DNA of 64,000 nt from Ornithinicoccus sp045032955 (GCF_045032955.1 NZ_JBJFZU010000011.1:62001-126000); one strand, 5' to 3'. Numbered from the stretch's first letter, positions 25,160 through 34,548 are shown. A program made the numbers and translations. Notes: generated by a model not told the origin, from the letters alone.

Positions 25160-27048
25160 GCACCGCCCTGATGGAGCTCTTCGAGCCCGCCGGCGAGCAC
25201 GACCGTCGGTTGGCGCTGGCCGCGACCGGTGCGCTCGGCGAGCTGAACCGTGCCGGGGTGCTGACGGCCGCCGACGTGCACGTCGCGCAGGCCCTGGCCC
25301 GGGCCGTCGGGGAGCGGGACCCCGATGTGGTGCTGGCCGCGGCGATGGCCACCCGCGCGGTGCGCTCCGGGTCGGTGGCCCTCGACCTGCGGGCCCTCTC
25401 CGACGCCGGGGCGCAGGCCCTGCCCGACCTGCCGTGGCCGGAGCCGGACAGCTGGGCGGACACGGTCGCCGGGAGCCGGCTGGTGGCCGAGGGCGCCCTG
25501 GTCCTGGAGCACGGGCTGCTCTACCTGCAGCGCTACCACCACCAGGAGAGCCAGGTGGTCGCAGACCTGCAGGCCCGGGCCGCCCTGCCGCCGCCCGACA
25601 TCGCGGAGGACACCCTGGCCGCCGGGCTGGAGCGCATCTTCCCCGGCACCGGGTATGCCGAGCAGCGCGCCGCCGCGCAGGTCGCCGCCCGCTCCCGCAC
25701 CAGCATCATCACCGGGGGGCCAGGCACCGGGAAAACCACCACCGTGGCCGGAGTGCTCACCCTGCTGGCCGAGCAGGCCGCGGCCGCCGGGCAGCGCCCG
25801 CTGCGCGTGGGGCTCGCCGCCCCGACCGGCAAGGCCGCGGCCCGGGTGAAGGACGCCCTCGACGGGGCGCTCGCGGAGATCCTGGACCGGACCCAGGACC
25901 CCCGGTCCCGGGAGGTCGTGGAACGCCTGCACGGGCTGGAGGCCCGCACCCTGCACCGGCTCTTGGGCTGGCAGCCGGGCAGCCGCAGCCGGTTCCGGCA
26001 CCACCGGGGCAACCGGCTGCCGCACGACGTGGTGCTGGTGGATGAGGCGTCGATGGTCTCGCTGACCCAGATGGCACGCCTGCTGGAGGCGCTGCGCCCG
26101 CAGGCCCGGCTGATCCTGGTCGGCGACCCGGACCAGCTGTCCTCGGTGGACGCCGGAGCGGTGCTGGCCGACCTGGTGGCCGGTGCCGCCGCGGGCGAGC
26201 AGCCGGACGTCCCGGTGGTGGCGGTGGCCCGGCTGGAGACGGTGCACCGCTTCGGCGAGACCATCGGCGCGCTGGCCCTGGCCCTGCGCACCGGCGACGC
26301 GGACGCGGTGGTGGCGTCCCTGTCGGCGGCGCATCCGGAGGGCGCGGTGCAGTGGCTCGCCGACCCGGACCCGCAGGCATACCTGCGACCGCTGCTCACC
26401 CGGCGGGCCCGGGCGGTGCTGGCGGCCGCCCGGGGTGGCGACGCCGAGAGCGCCCTGACCGCGTTGGCCGGCCACCGGCTGCTGTGCGCGCACCGGGAGG
26501 GTGAGCGGGGTGTCCGCCACTGGAACCACCTCACCGAGACCTGGCTGGGTGAGGAGACCGGGCTGACCTTCTACGAGCCGATGTACCTCGGGCGGCCGCT
26601 GCTGGTGACCGCCAACGACTACGCCACCGGCGTGCTCAACGGGGACACCGGCGTGGTCGTGGCGTCCCGGACCAGCGAGGGCGTCCCGGTCCGGATGGCC
26701 GTCATCGACGGGGCCGGCGGCCGGCACCGGTTCGCGCCCGGCCGGCTCGGCGACGTGGAGACGATGCACGCGATGACCATCCACAAGGCGCAGGGCAGCC
26801 AGGCGGACGAGATCACCGTGCTGCTGCCCGAGCTGGACAGCCCGCTGCTCACCCGCGAGCTCTTCTACACCGCGGTCACCCGGGCCCGCCGGTCGGTGCG
26901 GGTGGTGGGCTCCGAGGAGGTGGTGCGGGCGGCCGTCGAACGCCGGGTGGTCCGGGCCAGCGGGCTGCGTCGCCGGCTCGCCACCGGCGCTGCGGCGGAC
27001 ACGGACACGGCGACGACGACCGGCACCAGCACGGAGTCCGGCCCCTGA
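25156..27048 (+). CDS. recD: Exodeoxyribonuclease V alpha subunit (5'-3' helicase)
   Basis: 630 residues. Walker A GGPGTGKTTTVAGVL at about 180-195, GLAAPTGKAAARVKDAL, DEAS motif II in VLVDEASMVSLTQM, LVGDPDQLSSV (III), and the late motifs MTIHKAQGSQADEITVLLP and LFYTAVTRARRSV. It is the fast 5'-3' motor of RecBCD. GTG start overlaps the recB stop by 4 bp. The last ~20 residues are a Thr/Asp tail outside the fold. Confidence 0.92.
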   Translation: MSTALMELFEPAGEHDRRLALAATGALGELNRAGVLTAADVHVAQALARAVGERDPDVVLAAAMATRAVRSGSVALDLRALSDAGAQALPDLPWPEPDSWADTVAGSRLVAEGALVLEHGLLYLQRYHHQESQVVADLQARAALPPPDIAEDTLAAGLERIFPGTGYAEQRAAAQVAARSRTSIITGGPGTGKTTTVAGVLTLLAEQAAAAGQRPLRVGLAAPTGKAAARVKDALDGALAEILDRTQDPRSREVVERLHGLEARTLHRLLGWQPGSRSRFRHHRGNRLPHDVVLVDEASMVSLTQMARLLEALRPQARLILVGDPDQLSSVDAGAVLADLVAGAAAGEQPDVPVVAVARLETVHRFGETIGALALALRTGDADAVVASLSAAHPEGAVQWLADPDPQAYLRPLLTRRARAVLAAARGGDAESALTALAGHRLLCAHREGERGVRHWNHLTETWLGEETGLTFYEPMYLGRPLLVTANDYATGVLNGDTGVVVASRTSEGVPVRMAVIDGAGGRHRFAPGRLGDVETMHAMTIHKAQGSQADEITVLLPELDSPLLTRELFYTAVTRARRSVRVVGSEEVVRAAVERRVVRASGLRRRLATGAAADTDTATTTGTSTESGP

Positions 27049-27809
27049 TGCGACCGTTCGAGAAGCTCGTCGACGAGGCCGAGCGGGCCGACGTGACCGG
27101 GTGGGGCTTCGGCTGGCTGAAGGGACGCGCCACCGAGGAACGACCCCCGTGGGGGTATGCCCGGCTGCTCGCCTCCCGGCTCGCCCGCGTCGACTCCGCG
27201 CTGGACCTGGACACCGGCGGTGGCGAGGTCGTCGCCGAGGCCCCGGCGCTGCCCCGCAGGATGATGGTGACGGAGGGATGGCCGCCGAACGCGGCCCGTG
27301 CCCGCGCGCTGCTCGGCCCCCGCGGGGTGCAGGTGCTGGAGGTCCGTCCCGGGGAGCCGCTGCCGGTGTCGGACGCGAGCGTGGACCTGGTCAGCGCCCG
27401 CCACCCGGTGGCCCCGGACTGGGTCCAGGCCCATCGGGTCCTCCGTCCCGGCGGCAGCTACCTGGCCCAGCACGTCGGCCCGGCCTCGGCCTTCGAGCTC
27501 ATCGAGCAGTTCCTCGGGCCGCTGCCCGCGTCGACCCGTTCGGCACGGGACCCCGCCGCCGAGGCCGCGGCCGCCGAGCGGTCCGGGCTGGAGGTGGTCG
27601 ACCTGCGCACCGCCCGGTGCCGGATGGAGTTCCACGACATCGGTGCCGTCGTCTGGATCCTGCGCAAGTGCGTCTGGTGGGTGCCGGACTTCTCGGTGGC
27701 GACCTATCTGCCTCAGCTGCGGCGTCTGGACGAGCGGATGCGCGCCGGTGACCCGGTCGTGGCCCACTCGACCCGGCACCTCGTCGATGCCGTCCGCCCC
27801 GGCGGTTAG
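27048..27809 (+). CDS. Class I SAM-dependent methyltransferase-like protein
   Basis: 253 residues. LDLDTGGGEVV (about 50-60) matches the SAM-binding motif I, with SVDLVSARHP and VQAHRVLRPGGSYLAQHVGP as motifs II/III of ubiE-like methyltransferases. Substrate unknown. It overlaps the recD stop by one base (TGATG) and may be translated with the RecBCD genes, though a link to repair is only positional. Its stop codon overlaps the convergent etfA stop on the other strand (27806-27809). Confidence 0.75.
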   Translation: MRPFEKLVDEAERADVTGWGFGWLKGRATEERPPWGYARLLASRLARVDSALDLDTGGGEVVAEAPALPRRMMVTEGWPPNAARARALLGPRGVQVLEVRPGEPLPVSDASVDLVSARHPVAPDWVQAHRVLRPGGSYLAQHVGPASAFELIEQFLGPLPASTRSARDPAAEAAAAERSGLEVVDLRTARCRMEFHDIGAVVWILRKCVWWVPDFSVATYLPQLRRLDERMRAGDPVVAHSTRHLVDAVRPGG

Positions 27810-28798
27810 CCGAGCTCCTCCAGCACGGCCGGCAGCACCTCGTGCATGTCGCCGATGACGGCATACCGCGCCTTGGTCACCATCGGCGCCTCCCCGTCGG
27901 TGTTGACCGCGATGATCGTCCTGGACGAGCTGCAGCCGGCCCAGTGCTGGATCGCGCCGCTGATCCCGCACGCCAGGTACAGGTCGGGGCTGATCCGGCT
28001 CCCGGTCTGGCCGACCTGCTCGTGGTGCGGGCGCCACCCCAGGCTGGTCACCACCCGGGAGACACCGACCGCGCCGCCGAGCCGCGCCGCGAGGGCCTCC
28101 ACGTCGGCGAACCGGTCCGCGCCGCCGACCCCGCGGCCGACACCCACCACGACGTCGGCGCCGGTCAGCGCCGAGGTGTCCCCGCCCGCACGCTCCTCGA
28201 CGCGCACGACCTGCGCGGCCAGGTCGGTCTCGCTCAGCTCCACCGCGACCTCGCCGACCCGGGCCGGGCCAGGGCTCGGTGACGGCTCCGGGGCGACGGC
28301 GTGCCCGGCGACCGAGGCGACCGCGAGGCCATCCTCGGCCCGTAGCGCGACCCTCTCCAGGACGGCGCCGCCGACGACCTGCCGCTCCACCTCGAGCGGC
28401 TCGTCCTGCACGACCGCGACGACGTTGCACGGCATCGGCACGCCGCGCACGGCAGCGACGTGGGCCAGCACCTCGTTGCCGCGGGCGGTCCCACCCGCCA
28501 CGAGGTATGCCGCTCCTCCCGCCTCGGCGGCGGCGTCGACGACCCGCGCCCAGGCCCGGGCGGCATACCGCTCCAACCGCGGCTCGCCGGTGACGTGCAC
28601 CGTCCGCACGCCCTGCTCGCGGCAGTGCGCGAGCACCGCCTCGGGCGGCGCACCGGCGCAGGGTAGGCCGACGAGCACGGCGTCGACGTCCTCCCCCGGC
28701 AGCGACCGGGCGAAGGTGAGGACTTCCTGGGACACCACCGACAGGCCCGCGCCCTCGTCGCCGAGGTCCTCCGGCTCCACCACGACCAGCACGCTCAT
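27806..28798 (-). CDS. etfA: Electron transfer flavoprotein alpha subunit
   Basis: 330 residues. The C-terminal FAD-binding domain is clear: VGQTGSRISPDLYLACGISG, AIQHWAGCSSSRTIIAVNTD and the end motif YAVIGDMHEVLPAVL. With EtfB it accepts electrons from flavin dehydrogenases and passes them to ETF-quinone oxidoreductase. Last gene of a minus-strand unit behind the dimethylglycine-dehydrogenase-like gene and etfB, with a 4-bp overlap with etfB, so it probably serves that dehydrogenase specifically. Confidence 0.92.
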   Translation of the reverse strand: MSVLVVVEPEDLGDEGAGLSVVSQEVLTFARSLPGEDVDAVLVGLPCAGAPPEAVLAHCREQGVRTVHVTGEPRLERYAARAWARVVDAAAEAGGAAYLVAGGTARGNEVLAHVAAVRGVPMPCNVVAVVQDEPLEVERQVVGGAVLERVALRAEDGLAVASVAGHAVAPEPSPSPGPARVGEVAVELSETDLAAQVVRVEERAGGDTSALTGADVVVGVGRGVGGADRFADVEALAARLGGAVGVSRVVTSLGWRPHHEQVGQTGSRISPDLYLACGISGAIQHWAGCSSSRTIIAVNTDGEAPMVTKARYAVIGDMHEVLPAVLEELG

Positions 28799-29571
28799 CG
28801 CACGACTCCCAGCTCTCGCAGCACATCGACCAGCCGCGACGCGCCGGCCTTCCCCTCACCGAGCACCTCGACGTCGTTGGCCGGCGGCGGCAGCACCCGC
28901 AGCCCCAGCCGTCCGCTGCCCTGCGGGGCGCCGGAGGGCTCCAGCACCTCGACGCGCGCCTTCTTCGCCTTCATCCGTCCGCTGATGTTGGGGTAGCGCG
29001 GCTCGACCCCGCCCTCCCACACGGTGAGCACGGCCGGCAACGGGACCTCGAAGACCTCCGTCGGGCCGGACACGCTGGAGCGCACGTCCAGCCGGTCGCC
29101 GGAGACGGCGACCGCAGCGTTCTGCGCACCCGCCACGACAGGCCGGTCCAGCAGGTGCGCCAGCCGGATCCCGACCTGGTGGTCGCCGGTGTCCGCGGCG
29201 TCGTTGCCGACGAGCACCAGGTCGAACGGCCGCCCCTCGCCCTCTCGGGCCCGGACGACCTCGGCGATCGCGGCCGCGACGTCGGCCGGCCCGTAGTCGT
29301 CGGCGGAGGCGTCGATCCGGACCGCCTCGTCGGCCCCCACGGCGAGCGCGGCGCGCAGCTGCTCGACGCTGTCGTCGCCGCCGAGGGTGAGGACGGTGAC
29401 CGAGCCGCCGGTGTCCGCGGCGACGGTGACCGCGATCTCGACGGCGCACTCCTCGTGGCTGCTCATGGTGTAGCCGGCGTAGCGCCCGTCGACACCCCCA
29501 CCGTCGGCTGTCAGGACGACCTCACCGGTGCTGTCGGGCACCCGCTTCACGCAGACCAGGACGTCGGTCAT
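28795..29571 (-). CDS. etfB: Electron transfer flavoprotein beta subunit
   Basis: 258 residues from ATG 29571. Begins MTDVLVCVKRVPDSTG and contains LVLVGNDAADTGDHQVGIRL and the C-terminal PNISGRMKAKKARVEVLEP, all usual for EtfB (AMP-binding subunit). The start lies one base upstream of the preceding gene's stop region (spacing 1 base to the flavoenzyme stop at 29573), showing tight coupling. The in-frame start at 29592 lies inside the upstream gene and is unlikely. Confidence 0.92.
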   Translation of the reverse strand: MTDVLVCVKRVPDSTGEVVLTADGGGVDGRYAGYTMSSHEECAVEIAVTVAADTGGSVTVLTLGGDDSVEQLRAALAVGADEAVRIDASADDYGPADVAAAIAEVVRAREGEGRPFDLVLVGNDAADTGDHQVGIRLAHLLDRPVVAGAQNAAVAVSGDRLDVRSSVSGPTEVFEVPLPAVLTVWEGGVEPRYPNISGRMKAKKARVEVLEPSGAPQGSGRLGLRVLPPPANDVEVLGEGKAGASRLVDVLRELGVVR

Positions 29572-29572
29572 C

Positions 29573-32116
29573 TCAGGCGCCTTCCTCGGCATACCGGCCC
29601 TTGACCCGCAGGTTCTCCGGGTCGAGCAGCGGGGTCGCGTCGACGCCGGCGACGGTCACCGGGTAGAGCTCCTCCATGTAGGACACGGTGAGCCCGGTGC
29701 CGACGACGGCCTGCTCCGGCGGCAGGAAGGCCATCAGCACGTGCTTGCCGAGGCTCGGCGCCGACGCCGCGGAGGTGACATAGGGGTGGTGCCCGTGGCC
29801 GTCGGTGAGCTGCTCGCCGTCGGGCCCGAGGACGGGTTCACCGCCGAGCATGTATCGCTTGACCCTGCTGGCCGAGGTGTGGTCGTCCACCGTCAGCGTG
29901 CACAGCACCGCCTTCGGTGGCTGCCCGGCCTGGGCCAGCACCGCCTCCTTGCCGATGAAGTCGGCGTCCTTTATCCTGGGCCGCTCCATGCCGGTCTCGG
30001 AGAGGGTGCGCTCGGCGTCCAGCTCGGCTCCGTAGGCGCGGTAGCCCTTCTCGATCCGCCCGGTGGCGGTGTAGACCCCGATGCCGACGGGGACGACCCC
30101 GTGCGGACGCCCCGCCTCGATGAGCCGCTCCCACAGCTGGGCGCCGGTCTCGATGGGCACGTAGAGCTCCCACCCGAACTCACCGACGTAGGAGATGCGC
30201 GACGCCAGCACCGACAGGTCGCCCACCTCGATGAGCCGGCAGGTGCCGAAGCGGAGGGTCTCCGGGGACAGGTCGTCGGGACGATCGACGAGCCCGGCGA
30301 GGACCTCCGAGGCGCGTGGGCCCCACACCCCGATCGTGGAGTATGCCGAGGTCAGGTCGACCAACGAGGCACCCTCGGGCAGGTGGTCGGCGAACCACTT
30401 CTTGTCCACCATGCCGTGGGCGCCCCCGGTGACGACCCGGAAGTGGTCGTGCCCGAGCCGCATCACCGTGAGGTCGGAGCGGAAGCCCCCGGTCTCGTCC
30501 AGCACGGGGGTGTAGACCACCCGCCCGATCGCCACGTCGGCCTGGGCCACGACGATCCGCTGGATCCCCTCCAGCGCGGCCGGGCCGAGGACGTCGAAGA
30601 TCGCGAAGGCGGTGAGGTCGACGATGCCGCCGCGGGCCCGCATGGCCAGGTGCTCGGCGTTGATGATCGGGCTCCACCAGCGGGCGTCCCACTCGTGCTC
30701 GCGGGGCATCACGGCCTCGCCGAACTCCTCGAGCAGCGGCTCGTTGGAGGCATACCACTGCGGGCGCTCCCACCCGGCGGCCTCGTGGAACACGGCGCCG
30801 AGCTCGCGCTGGCTGGCGTGCATGGGCGAGAGCCGGATCGACCGGGAGCTGCTCCACTGCTCGGCGGGGTGCACGATGCCGTAGGTCTTGTTGAAGGCCT
30901 CGCCGGTGCGGGCGCGGATGTGCGCGCGGGTGCGCTGGTGGGGGTAGAAGCGGGCGATGTCGCTGTGCCCGAGGTCGATCTCCGGGTGCCCGTGGGTCAT
31001 CCACTCGGCCACCGCCCGGCCGACGCCGGGGCCCTCCTTGATCCAGACCGCGGCGCACGACCACAGGCCGCCGACCTCGGGGGTCTCGCCCAGCACCGGT
31101 GCCCCGTCCGGGGTGAGCGAGAGCAGGCCGTTGATGGCATACCGGATCTCCGCGCGCTCGTCGCCGAGCAGCTCGGGCATCAGCTCGAGCGCCTGCTCCA
31201 GCTGCGGGTCGAAGTCGTCCTCGGTGAAGGGCATCTCGGTCGGGGAGAGCTTGGCCTGGGCGATCGAGGGGATCTCCTCCGGCTCGTGCAGGATCGCGCG
31301 GTGGGCGTAGGAGCCGACCTCCATGTCCGAGCCGTGCTGGCGCTCGTAGCAGAAGGTGTCCATGTCGCGGACGATCGGGACGCTGATCTCCCCGTCCGTC
31401 GCGGCGAGCGGGGCGCAGGGGCCGACCGAGATCATCTGGTGCACGGCCGGGGTCAGCGGGATGTGGGCACCGGCCATCCGGGCGAGCTTGGGGCTCCACA
31501 CGCCGCAGGCGATCACCACCACCGGGGCCTCGATCGTCCCCCGGTCGGTCTCCACCGCGCGGATCCGGCCGCGCTCCACGCTCATCCCGGTGACCTCGAC
31601 GTTGGGCACGGTCGCCAGCGCGCCGGTGGCCTGGGCCGCCTCCCGCATGAGGGTGCCGGCGCGCAGCGAGTCGACCACCCCTACCGAGGGGGTGTAGAAG
31701 CCGCCGACCACGACGTCGGGGTCCACGAAGGGCACCAGCTCCACGATCTCGGCGGGGGTGACCAGCCGGGACTCGATCCCCCAGGCCCGGGCCGAGGACA
31801 TCCGGCGGCGCAGCTCCTCCATCCGCTCCTCGGTGCGCGCGACCTCGATGCCGCCGGACTCGGTGAAGACGCCCAGCTCGCGGTACTGGCGCACGGAGTC
31901 CAGCGTCAGGTCGGTGATCTCCCGGCTGTGGTCCACCGGGAAGATGAAGTTGGAGGCGTGCCCGGTGGAGCCGCCGGGGTTGGGCAGCGGTCCCTTGTCG
32001 ATCTGGACGATGTCGGTCCAGCCCAGCCGGGCCAGGTGGTGGACCAGCGCGTTCCCGACGATGCCGGCCCCGATGACCAGCACGTCGCAACGATCCGGGA
32101 GGGCGGAGGTGCTCAT
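29573..32116 (-). CDS. Dimethylglycine/sarcosine-dehydrogenase-like flavoenzyme with GcvT domain
   Basis: 847 residues. N-terminal FAD oxidoreductase domain: CDVLVIGAGIVGNALVHHLA, then PGGSTGHASN whose histidine (about residue 53) sits where related dimethylglycine enzymes attach FAD covalently. A FAO middle domain and a C-terminal aminomethyltransferase (GcvT) domain follow (FDVLGPAALEGIQRIV, YVGEFGWELYVP, DFIGKEAVLAQ). Such enzymes oxidatively demethylate N-methyl amino acids and hand formaldehyde to tetrahydrofolate. Neighbouring etfBA suggests a dehydrogenase rather than an oxygen-using oxidase. ATG 32116 chosen because the FAD fold starts there. Confidence 0.85.
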   Translation of the reverse strand: MSTSALPDRCDVLVIGAGIVGNALVHHLARLGWTDIVQIDKGPLPNPGGSTGHASNFIFPVDHSREITDLTLDSVRQYRELGVFTESGGIEVARTEERMEELRRRMSSARAWGIESRLVTPAEIVELVPFVDPDVVVGGFYTPSVGVVDSLRAGTLMREAAQATGALATVPNVEVTGMSVERGRIRAVETDRGTIEAPVVVIACGVWSPKLARMAGAHIPLTPAVHQMISVGPCAPLAATDGEISVPIVRDMDTFCYERQHGSDMEVGSYAHRAILHEPEEIPSIAQAKLSPTEMPFTEDDFDPQLEQALELMPELLGDERAEIRYAINGLLSLTPDGAPVLGETPEVGGLWSCAAVWIKEGPGVGRAVAEWMTHGHPEIDLGHSDIARFYPHQRTRAHIRARTGEAFNKTYGIVHPAEQWSSSRSIRLSPMHASQRELGAVFHEAAGWERPQWYASNEPLLEEFGEAVMPREHEWDARWWSPIINAEHLAMRARGGIVDLTAFAIFDVLGPAALEGIQRIVVAQADVAIGRVVYTPVLDETGGFRSDLTVMRLGHDHFRVVTGGAHGMVDKKWFADHLPEGASLVDLTSAYSTIGVWGPRASEVLAGLVDRPDDLSPETLRFGTCRLIEVGDLSVLASRISYVGEFGWELYVPIETGAQLWERLIEAGRPHGVVPVGIGVYTATGRIEKGYRAYGAELDAERTLSETGMERPRIKDADFIGKEAVLAQAGQPPKAVLCTLTVDDHTSASRVKRYMLGGEPVLGPDGEQLTDGHGHHPYVTSAASAPSLGKHVLMAFLPPEQAVVGTGLTVSYMEELYPVTVAGVDATPLLDPENLRVKGRYAEEGA

Positions 32117-32135
32117 CGACACAGACCCTTCGCAG

Positions 32136-32182
32136 TGCGTAATGCGCAACTAGGCGCATATGACGCAACTATCGTGCGTTGC
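32136..32182. promoter_or_regulatory. Candidate IclR operator cluster upstream of the flavoenzyme
   Basis: Three related half-palindromic elements: TGCGTAATGCGCAAC (32136-32150), GGCGCATATGACGCAA (32153-32168), and GCAAC (32165-32169) facing GTTGC (32178-32182). The TTGCG/CGCAA theme recurs at the divergent IclR promoter (33019-33049). It lies between the IclR stop and the flavoenzyme start. Confidence 0.5.
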
Positions 32183-32196
32183 TGCGGTCCGGCCTG

Positions 32197-33015
32197 TCAA
32201 GGGCTTGCGGCGGGACGGCCGGCACCGGAGACCGACGACGTGCCGTGCCAGCCCAACCGGGCGGAGACGTCCTCGGCGGCCCGCAGCAGCAGCGGCACCA
32301 GCTCCCCCACCCGCGCCGGCCCGATCCGGAACGTCGGACCGGAGACGCTGATCGACGCGCAGAGCTCCCCGTGCGCATTGCGCACCGGCGCGGCGAGGGC
32401 GGTGAGGCCCACGTCCAGCTCGTCCCGGACGAGCGCATACCCCTGCGCCCGGGCCCGGAGCACCAGCTCCTCCAGCGTCGCGGGGTCGGTGACGGTGTGC
32501 TCGGTGTAGCCGGCCGGGGCGGAACCCCACGCCCCGAGCCGCACCGACGGCGGCAGCTCGCTGACCAGGATCCGACCGTTGGCGGTCGCGTGCAGCGGGA
32601 CGTGCTGGCCTACCCAGTTGTACGCGGTGATGGTGGAGGACCCGATCACCTGGTCCACGTACAGCGCGGACCGGTCGGCCAGCACCGCGACGTTCACCGT
32701 CTCGTTGGTCCGCGCCGCCAGCACCCGGCATACCGGACGCGCCTCCTGCACCAGGTCCAGCCGTGCGTTCGCCGCGCCCGCCAGCCGCAGCACCCCCGGT
32801 CCCAGCCGCACCCGCCCGCGCACCTCCGGCTGCTGCACCATCTCGTGCTCGGCCAGGGCCGCGACCAGCCGGCTCGCGGTCGACCTGTGCACGCCCAGCG
32901 CGGACGCCAGCTCGCTCACACCGAGCTCCCCGTCCCGGGCCAGCAGCCCCAGGATCGTCAACGCCCGGTGCACCGACTGCACGACCCCTGAACCCTCCGC
33001 CCGCTCGGTGCGCAT
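32197..33015 (-). CDS. IclR family regulator (paralogue 1)
   Basis: 272 residues. N-terminal winged helix (VVQSVHRALTILGLLARDGE, SELASALGVHRSTASRLVAA) and IclR effector domain (LYVDQVIGSSTITAYNWVGQ, VRDELDVGLTALAAPVRNAH). Very similar in order and wording to the IclR gene at 34549, so the two are recent paralogues. Same strand and just upstream of the flavoenzyme-etfBA genes, and divergent from the DmdA-like gene, so it probably controls both sides in response to a methylated substrate. The last 15 residues are a low-complexity tail. Confidence 0.9.
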   Translation of the reverse strand: MRTERAEGSGVVQSVHRALTILGLLARDGELGVSELASALGVHRSTASRLVAALAEHEMVQQPEVRGRVRLGPGVLRLAGAANARLDLVQEARPVCRVLAARTNETVNVAVLADRSALYVDQVIGSSTITAYNWVGQHVPLHATANGRILVSELPPSVRLGAWGSAPAGYTEHTVTDPATLEELVLRARAQGYALVRDELDVGLTALAAPVRNAHGELCASISVSGPTFRIGPARVGELVPLLLRAAEDVSARLGWHGTSSVSGAGRPAASP

Positions 33016-33018
33016 GAG

Positions 33019-33086
33019 GCAACACTACGGCGCGCTGTTGCGTATGGCGATGACCGTTGCACCCTCCGCGTCACCTGCGGTAGCGT
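33019..33086. promoter_or_regulatory. Divergent promoter/operator, iclR and DmdA-like gene
   Basis: GCAACA (33019-33024) faces TGTTGC (33036-33041), and TTGCGTATGGCG is at 33038-33049. Downstream lies a promoter for the plus strand: TTGCAC (33057-33062), 18-base spacer, TAGCGT (33081-33086). The dyad next to the iclR start and the -35 box fits autoregulation plus control of the DmdA-like gene. Confidence 0.5.
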
Positions 33087-33162
33087 CGAGGGCACGCTGG
33101 ACCACAGCCCACCGCTCCGGTCGGACCGCACAGGCCGACCCCGCACCGCAAGGAGGGCGCCG

Positions 33163-34539
33163 ATGACTCTCGAGCCGAGCACCGCGACCCACCCGGACAA
33201 CGCCGAGCACGCCGCCTCCCAGGCGGCCTCACCGCCGAGCACGCAGCACAACCACCCGAGCGTGGAGCAGGGCCGGACCGTCCCGGTCAACCTGCGACAG
33301 ACCGGCCCGACCCCGGTCGAGCTGCTGATCTCGACGCGGATCCGCAAGTCGCCCTACTGGCACCTGTCGGTGGCCGCCGGGGTCTGGCGCGCCGAGGTCT
33401 ACAACCGCGTCTACCACCCGCGCGGCTACCTCTCGATGGACGAGGGCGGGCCGCTCGCCGAGCACGAGTCCGTGGTGAACGACGTGACCATGTGGAACGT
33501 CGCGGTGGAGCGGCAGATCCAGGTCGTCGGCCCGGACGCCGAGGCCTTCGTCAACTACGTCATCACCCGGCAGGCCACCAAGATCTCCCCGATGCACGCG
33601 CGCTACGTCATCCTCTGCAACGAGGCCGGCGGCATCCTCAACGACCCGGTGCTGCTCCGGCTGTCCGAGGACGAGTTCTGGTTCAGCGTGTCCGACTCGG
33701 ACCTGATGCTGTGGCTGCAGGGGGTGAACGTCGGCAAGGGGTACGACGTACGCATCCAGGAGATCGACGTCTGCCCGGTGCAGATCCAGGGGCCACGCTC
33801 GGAGGCGCTGATGCGGGACCTCATCGGCCCCGCGGTCTCCGACATCCCGAACTACGGCCTCGCCCGCGCCGAGGTGGCCGGGCTGCCGGTGATCGTCTCG
33901 CAGACCGGTTTCACCGGGGAGAAGGGCTACGAGATCTACCTCTTCGACGCCACCCTGCACGCCGAGGAGATGTGGAACGCGGTGCTGGAGGCCGGCGCCG
34001 CCCACCACCTGCGGGTCATCGCCCCCGCCCACCCACGGCGCGTCCAGGCCGGCATCCTGTCCTGGGGCCAGGACATGGACGCCGAGACCTCACCGCTGCA
34101 GACCAACCTGGCCTACCAGGTGCCGCGGATGAAGGAGCAGGACTACATCGGCAAGGCGGCGCTGGAGGCCCAGCGCGCCCAGCTCGAGGCCGGCACCCCG
34201 CCGTTCAGCCAGATGCTGGTCGGGATGACGCTCGGCGGACGGCCGATCACCGACTACGCCCCCGACTTCTGGCTGGTCGGCATGGTCGGGCAGGACGACC
34301 CGGTCGGCTATCTCACCTCGCCGTGGTACTCCCCCGAGCTCGGCACCAACATCGCCCTGGGTTACGTCCCGGTGGGGCTGAGCCAGCCCGGGACCCAGCT
34401 GCGGGTGTGGCTGCCCGACGAGTATGCCGACACCCCCGGGGAGCCGGTCGACGCGGTGGTCGTGCAGGTGCCCTTCCGCCCCTCGGTCAACCCGAACACC
34501 CGGGAGCTGCTCAAGGACGAGGGCAAGCAGTTCCTCTGA
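33163..34539 (+). CDS. GcvT-family THF demethylase, DmdA-like
   Basis: 458 residues. After a ~45-residue low-complexity leader, the GcvT fold runs through VTMWNVAVERQIQVVGPDAE, GGILNDPVLLRLSEDEFWFS, VSDSDLMLW, IQGPRSEALMRDL, SQTGFTGEKGYEIYL and DYIGKAALEAQ. The order of E-R-Q-x-x-V, N-D-P-V-x-L-x-L and D-S-D resembles DMSP demethylase DmdA more than glycine-cleavage T-protein, as far as I can recall those sequences. Such enzymes move a methyl group to tetrahydrofolate. A metF-like gene nearby would reoxidise methyl-THF. Substrate (DMSP, a betaine or another methylated compound) is not determined. GGAGG lies upstream of ATG 33163. Confidence 0.75.
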   Translation: MTLEPSTATHPDNAEHAASQAASPPSTQHNHPSVEQGRTVPVNLRQTGPTPVELLISTRIRKSPYWHLSVAAGVWRAEVYNRVYHPRGYLSMDEGGPLAEHESVVNDVTMWNVAVERQIQVVGPDAEAFVNYVITRQATKISPMHARYVILCNEAGGILNDPVLLRLSEDEFWFSVSDSDLMLWLQGVNVGKGYDVRIQEIDVCPVQIQGPRSEALMRDLIGPAVSDIPNYGLARAEVAGLPVIVSQTGFTGEKGYEIYLFDATLHAEEMWNAVLEAGAAHHLRVIAPAHPRRVQAGILSWGQDMDAETSPLQTNLAYQVPRMKEQDYIGKAALEAQRAQLEAGTPPFSQMLVGMTLGGRPITDYAPDFWLVGMVGQDDPVGYLTSPWYSPELGTNIALGYVPVGLSQPGTQLRVWLPDEYADTPGEPVDAVVVQVPFRPSVNPNTRELLKDEGKQFL

Positions 34540-34548
34540 GGGGCCCGC

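Noticed and set aside
29528..32509. 993-residue plus-strand frame opposite the flavoenzyme
   Set aside because: It is antisense to a clear dimethylglycine-dehydrogenase-like gene; composition is His/Arg/Gly-rich without a domain, as usual for high-GC antisense frames.
33016..33162. Glycine riboswitch before the GcvT-family gene
   Set aside because: No tandem aptamer pattern is visible; the region is better explained by a promoter and IclR-type dyads.
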